9,329 nucleotides of DNA from Phycisphaerae bacterium (lineage in GTDB: Bacteria; Planctomycetota; Phycisphaerae; UBA1845). Location: positions 1 to 9,329 of the forward strand of contig JAJDDS010000150.1 in the NCBI GenBank assembly GCA_029260195.1. Direction: 5' to 3'. The notes under the pieces are model-generated. The model was given only the letters and a program-made list of their open reading frames with translations. It was not told the DNA's origin and searched no databases. Positions 6,168 through 9,329 of this stretch are shown piece by piece (position 1 is the first letter of the stretch; every line of letters begins with the position of its first letter). Made by a program: the position numbers and the translations under genes.

Positions 6168-6242
6168 CGGCAATACCCTAACGCGCACGCGAACAAGGGC
6201 AAACCTCCGTCCGCCGCGTGCACCAAGACTTGGAGTCTCGCC
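6168..6242. promoter_or_regulatory. Divergent arsC/ispF promoter region
   Basis: Seventy-five bases separate the two divergent starts, so both promoters probably lie here or inside the opposite gene. No strong -35/-10 pair is visible for either direction. A perfect inverted repeat CCAAG-A-CTTGG at 6223-6233 runs into the ispF ribosome site (GGAG, 6232-6235) and could be an operator or could mask that site. A metalloid-regulator site is not recognisable. Confidence 0.4.
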
Positions 6243-6728
6243 ATGTCCAGCCAATTGCGTGTGGGGATCGGATACGACATTCATCGCCTCGTCAGCGATC
6301 GGAAACTCGTGCTGGGCGGCGTGAAGATCGATTACGATCGCGGCCTGCTGGGCCACAGCGACGGCGACGCCGTGCTGCACGCGCTGACCGACGCCCTCCT
6401 TGGGGCTGCCGGGATGGGTGACATCGGCGAATTGTTCCCCGACACCGACGACGCCTACAAAGACGCCAACAGTGGGGAACTCGTGAAAGACGTGGTCCGC
6501 CGAATACGCGACGCCGGATTTACGCCGACCAACGTCGACATCATCATCCACGCCGAGCGACCCAACCTCGCCGAATACAAGAAACCGATCGCCGAGTCGG
6601 TCGCCAAGCTGATCGACAAGCCGATCACCGACGTCAACGTCAAAGCCAAGACCAACGAAGGCTTGGGCCCCGTCGGAAACCGCGACGGCATCGCCTGCAC
6701 CGTCATCGTAGGACTTGTTCGAGGCTGA
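6243..6728 (+). CDS. ispF: 2-C-methyl-D-erythritol 2,4-cyclodiphosphate synthase
   Basis: Encodes 161 residues, the normal length for IspF. It cyclises CDP-methylerythritol 2-phosphate to methylerythritol cyclodiphosphate with release of CMP, a step of the MEP isoprenoid pathway in the cytoplasm; the enzyme is a homotrimer. The metal site is intact: Asp12 and His14 (GYDIHR) and His46 (GHSDGDAVLHALTDALLGA region) correspond to E. coli Asp8, His10 and His42. FPDTD and the KTNEGLG segment with Thr137 and Glu139 (E. coli Glu135) are also present. GGAG seven bases before the ATG fixes the start; the open frame continues far upstream but only as antisense of arsC. No other isoprenoid gene is adjacent, so it stands alone, divergent from arsC and convergent with the ATPase gene 31 bases away. 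Confidence 0.98.
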   Translation: MSSQLRVGIGYDIHRLVSDRKLVLGGVKIDYDRGLLGHSDGDAVLHALTDALLGAAGMGDIGELFPDTDDAYKDANSGELVKDVVRRIRDAGFTPTNVDIIIHAERPNLAEYKKPIAESVAKLIDKPITDVNVKAKTNEGLGPVGNRDGIACTVIVGLVRG

Positions 6729-6759
6729 CCGTCGCCGCGCCATCCCCCACGTCGCATCG

Positions 6760-8196
6760 TTAGCGCTTGAAGATCGTCCGCCCGAGGTAGGCGTACTTGG
6801 TGAGACGGTCGCTGACAAACAGTGCTTCCAAGATGAACTCAGCTGCTGCGGCGAGGTGGGGACGATCGTCGGTGGCGCGATCGCAGGCTTCGCATATGCG
6901 CGCGGCGGCAGCGGCGAGCCCTTTGACGCCGGTCAAGGCGGTGACAAGGGTATCCGACGGGATCTCGTCGCCGGTTTGAACGCTGGTCTGACTGACCGCG
7001 AACTGCTCGACGATGGTCTCCATCTCGCCCGCGTCGGCGTAGTTGGCGAACACGTTCTTGACGGATTCGCCGATCAAGGCGGTGATGAGTTTATCCTCCG
7101 CCTGCTCGTCGTCGGCGAGCATGAGTTCGAGCTTGCCGCGAAAACTGGCTGCCACGTTGGGCAGGTCGCTAATACGGGGAACCACGCGGGATTCGTTGTG
7201 CGCGAGCGCGCGGCGCTCGGCGTTGGAAACGAGGCTCTCAGTGCCGGCGATGGATGCCCGAACGGAGACCCCCGACTGCTGATTGATGTGCGGGCTTTGA
7301 CGGGCGATGCGTATCGTCTCCTCGATGATCTCGTGCATGTACGGAGGAATCTCGACCGGACGCCCGTGTGCTCCCGCCGCCGGACCTTCGTCGCGATCGA
7401 GCCAGGCGTTTTCCACGGTGATGGTCACAGCATCATCGAGGCTACGGGGGTAGTGCGTGCGGATGACTGATCCGATGCGGTCCTTGAGCGGTGTGACGAT
7501 GCGCCCTCGATTGGTGTAGTCCTCAGGGTTCGCACTGAAGATCACGCACACGTCGAGATTGAGACGCACGGGGAAGCCTCTGATCTGCACATCGCGTTCC
7601 TCCAACACGTTGAAGAGTCCGACCTGAATGCGGGAAGGAAGGTCGGGCAATTCGTTGATGGCGAAGATCCCGCGGTTGGTTCGCGGAATCAGACCGTAGT
7701 GGATGACGGATTCGTCCGCGAGATGCCGGCCCTCCGCGTGCTTGACGATGTCGATTTCCCCGATGAGGTCGGCGATGGTGACGTCCGGCGTGGCGAGTTT
7801 TTCGTTGAAGCGCTCGTCGCGGTGTACCCAGTGCAATTCGGCTTCATCGCCGCGTTCCGCCAGGAGGAGCTTGGACTGCTTGAACTGGGGATCGAGTGGA
7901 TTGTCGGGAAGATCGACGCCGGCGAGCGACGGAATGTACTCATCGAGCAGTCGCGGGAGAGCGCGGATCATCCGGGTCTTGGCTTGTCCGCGCAGGCCGA
8001 GTAGGAGGATGTCATGTCGACTCAGCAGTGCGTTGGCAAACTGCGGAATGACCGTGTCGTCGAAACCGCGGATACCCGGGAAAAGCGGCTGGCGCTCACG
8101 CAGCCGGTTGATTACCGATTCGCGCAGCTCGTCCTTGACGTTTCGGTGGACGTAGCCGCTCTCGCGTAATTCGCCGACGGTGCGCGGTTTGTGCAT
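6760..8196 (-). CDS. MoxR/magnesium-chelatase-like AAA+ ATPase
   Basis: Encodes 478 residues from the ATG at 8196, which has GAGGA just upstream; an in-frame extension to 8250 has no support. The AAA+ core is clear. A Walker A variant GLRGQAKT (67-74) has Ala where the second Gly is usual. GEIDIVKHAEG follows near 146-156. A Walker B position reads IFAINELPDL (177-186), with Asn before the Glu in place of Asp. Sensor 1 lies in SANPEDYTNRG (221-231), and the arginine region is TPLKDRIGS (235-243). As I recall, these substitutions are shared by a bacterial group often labelled magnesium chelatase, so they need not mean inactivity. The C-terminal 200 residues are helical. MoxR-type ATPases usually remodel complexes together with a von Willebrand A partner; none is in the window. 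The YHS gene lies 99 bases upstream on the same strand, so co-transcription is possible. The product is cytosolic. Confidence 0.92.
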   Translation of the reverse strand: MHKPRTVGELRESGYVHRNVKDELRESVINRLRERQPLFPGIRGFDDTVIPQFANALLSRHDILLLGLRGQAKTRMIRALPRLLDEYIPSLAGVDLPDNPLDPQFKQSKLLLAERGDEAELHWVHRDERFNEKLATPDVTIADLIGEIDIVKHAEGRHLADESVIHYGLIPRTNRGIFAINELPDLPSRIQVGLFNVLEERDVQIRGFPVRLNLDVCVIFSANPEDYTNRGRIVTPLKDRIGSVIRTHYPRSLDDAVTITVENAWLDRDEGPAAGAHGRPVEIPPYMHEIIEETIRIARQSPHINQQSGVSVRASIAGTESLVSNAERRALAHNESRVVPRISDLPNVAASFRGKLELMLADDEQAEDKLITALIGESVKNVFANYADAGEMETIVEQFAVSQTSVQTGDEIPSDTLVTALTGVKGLAAAAARICEACDRATDDRPHLAAAAEFILEALFVSDRLTKYAYLGRTIFKR

Positions 8197-8295
8197 GGGA
8201 TCCTCGTCTTGGCGAGCGCAGGTTCGCGCGCTCCGGTCGTGTGATGTCACTCAGGCGCCACTTCTTTGCGCCCCGCGCGCGTGGTGAGTCGGCCC

Positions 8296-8931
8296 CTACT
8301 TGGTTTGTTGGACGATCGTCCTCGCGAGCGCACCGTAACCCTGCGCGTCAAGATTCGGGGTGTACTTGGCGGGATTGTCCTCGAACGCCTTGACACATTT
8401 CTTACAGCAGAAGTACACGCGGCTCCCCCCGTCAACGGCCAGCGAAACAGCGGGATCGATATCGACGCCCATCACCGGGCATTTTGTTTGATACGTGAAG
8501 CTCTCGGTCTTGCCCTCGTATTTGTCCATGTCCGCGGCGATCTTGACGACACACTTTCTGCCGCAGCCAAAGATCTTTCTGCCGCCGACGTCAACGAACG
8601 CCTTGGGGCTGATGGGTTTACCGGTGACCGGGCAACTGATCTGCGTCCTCGGCAGGTCCTTGAGAGCATCGCGTTGTCCGGCGACCTCCTTTGCGAACTC
8701 CGCAGGCTTCTCCTGGTACTTCTTGATGCAGCGCTTGCAGCAAAAATAGACCGGTCCGTCTTCCGTGTCGGTCTGGAGCGAAAAGTCAACCGGCTCGCCC
8801 ATGACAGGGCATGAGGGCAGGTTGGACGTCTTCTCGGTCTGCGCGGGGTCACCAGCCGACGCGAATCCTACTAGGATGAACATCGGGAGGAACACCAGGA
8901 TTGAACCGCGGGCGTTTGTCGAGCGTGTCAT
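8296..8931 (-). CDS. Secreted triple YHS-repeat protein, putative metal-binding
   Basis: Encodes 211 residues from the ATG at 8931, preceded by GGGAG at nine bases; a GTG at 8952 would put charged residues before the signal peptide. Residues about 11-26 are a signal peptide with likely cleavage after ASA (26). Three YHS-type units follow, each opening with CPV-x-G and closing with a Cys-rich knuckle: Cys41 with YFCCKRC (62-68), Cys100 with FGCGRKC (121-127), and Cys151 with YFCCKKC (173-179). The outer two also keep the trailing aromatic-xx-NP/KP motif. The middle unit has lost YFCC and the NP tail, so it may bind differently. YHS domains occur in copper and other heavy-metal proteins, which makes extracytoplasmic metal binding likely but unproved. 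It lies upstream of the ATPase gene, with a promoter candidate about 100 bases before its start. Confidence 0.9.
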   Translation of the reverse strand: MTRSTNARGSILVFLPMFILVGFASAGDPAQTEKTSNLPSCPVMGEPVDFSLQTDTEDGPVYFCCKRCIKKYQEKPAEFAKEVAGQRDALKDLPRTQISCPVTGKPISPKAFVDVGGRKIFGCGRKCVVKIAADMDKYEGKTESFTYQTKCPVMGVDIDPAVSLAVDGGSRVYFCCKKCVKAFEDNPAKYTPNLDAQGYGALARTIVQQTK

Positions 8932-9329
8932 GCGTCTAATCTCCCTGCGCACACAGCGGCGCGCGTGTTTGATGTCTACGGCCCGTCGCCTGCGCTACGG
9001 ACGCGGAATGCCAATCCAGCCTCGCGCCATTTCTACCATTCGTCCGTCACTGGTCAATACGTCGGGGGCCGCGCGCGGCGAATTCAGGGTGACAAGCAGC
9101 GCGGGGCGAGGAAAAGACCAACGGAGGCGCGATGACGGACAGGTGTTTGGCGTCCTTACGCCGCCGCGACCGTAAGGGAGCGGACGAACAGCATGTCACG
9201 CAACCAAGCAGGAAACCGCACTCGTTTGCGCTCCGGATACGCCGTTCTTCCGTCTCGATCCCCCTCCCAATGACACGGGACCACCGGCGTACTATCATGC
9301 CGCGCTGCTATGTCCAAGGAGCCGAGAAT
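8932..9329. other. Gene-free right end of the window
   Basis: No open frame here has a ribosome site together with credible protein composition; the longest, 83 codons on the minus strand, is rich in Arg and Ser and looks spurious. The stretch holds the promoter candidate above, a perfect palindrome GCCGCGCGCGGC at 9068-9079, and an inverted repeat with CCTTACG (9154-9160) and CGTAAGG (9171-9177) around a ten-base loop. An ATG at 9310 opens a + strand frame (MSKEPR) that leaves the window; with no ribosome site visible, it is not called as a gene. Confidence 0.6.
9030..9057 (-). promoter_or_regulatory. Candidate sigma-70-type promoter for the YHS gene
   Basis: On the minus strand TTGACC (9057-9052) matches the -35 consensus at five of six positions. 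TAGAAA (9035-9030) matches the -10 at four of six, with a 16-base spacer. This would start transcription near 9023 and leave a leader of roughly 90 bases before the YHS ATG. It is the best promoter-like pair I noticed in the window. Planctomycete promoters are not well characterised. Confidence 0.4.

Noticed and set aside
5589..6242. Long + strand open frame upstream of and in frame with ispF
   Set aside because: It is antisense to arsC and the small zinc-ribbon gene. IspF homology begins at the ATG at 6243, which has its own ribosome site; the upstream translation is low-complexity His/Arg/Gln-rich.
6168..6818. Minus-strand extension of arsC giving a 376-residue protein
   Set aside because: The extra N-terminal part is the antisense of ispF, rich in Val, Asp and Gly with no domain. 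ArsC begins normally at 6167 with a good ribosome site.
6715..7470. + strand open frame of 251 codons opposite the ATPase
   Set aside because: The minus-strand frame carries unmistakable AAA+ motifs; the + frame is the usual GC-rich shadow.
8254..8272. GGCGC/GCGCC inverted pair between the YHS and ATPase genes
   Set aside because: Only five base pairs and no U tract on the minus strand; too weak to call a terminator.
9047..9298. Minus-strand 83-codon open frame at the right end
   Set aside because: No ribosome site, Arg/Ser-rich composition, no recognisable domain.

Overview
The window is GC-rich and gene-dense and most resembles a Planctomycetota genome (Phycisphaerae-like or a related uncultured lineage). 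This is inferred from protein style, not from a marker gene. The support is paired zinc-ribbon N-termini of the CPxCxYSLxGLPxxHxCPECG type, many small lipoproteins of unknown function, a DUF1579 protein, and a MoxR/Mg-chelatase-like ATPase ending its motor core in TPLKDRIGS. No rRNA, tRNA, CRISPR array, transposase or phage gene was seen.

Left part (+ strand, 1-4273): a tight three-gene run begins with a 5'-truncated protein, followed by a homologous lipoprotein and a GT4-like glycosyltransferase. Junctions are +1 nt and a 1-nt overlap, so this is very probably one operon with an envelope role. After about 280 bp without a gene comes a secreted DUF1579 protein carrying a histidine-rich 15-bp coding repeat. 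A GC-rich hairpin and a second, unrecognised lipoprotein gene follow.

Middle (- strand, 6167-4250): a four-gene operon reads arsenate reductase (arsC), small zinc-ribbon protein, then two tandem paralogues with a zinc ribbon, two membrane segments and a C-terminal beta-rich domain that may be PH-like. The last two genes overlap by 4 nt. The final gene overlaps the convergent lipoprotein gene by 24 bp. This operon is the most promising candidate for an undescribed system.

Right part: ispF (isoprenoid biosynthesis, MEP pathway) lies on the + strand, divergent from arsC across a 75-bp spacer. Two - strand genes follow: a MoxR-like AAA+ ATPase, convergent with ispF, and upstream of it a secreted protein with three YHS-like metal-binding repeats, preceded by a plausible sigma-70-type promoter. 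The last ~400 bp contain no gene I can support.

Several products point loosely to metals or metalloids (arsenate reductase, zinc ribbons, YHS repeats, His-rich tract). They lie in separate transcription units, so a common function is only an inference.
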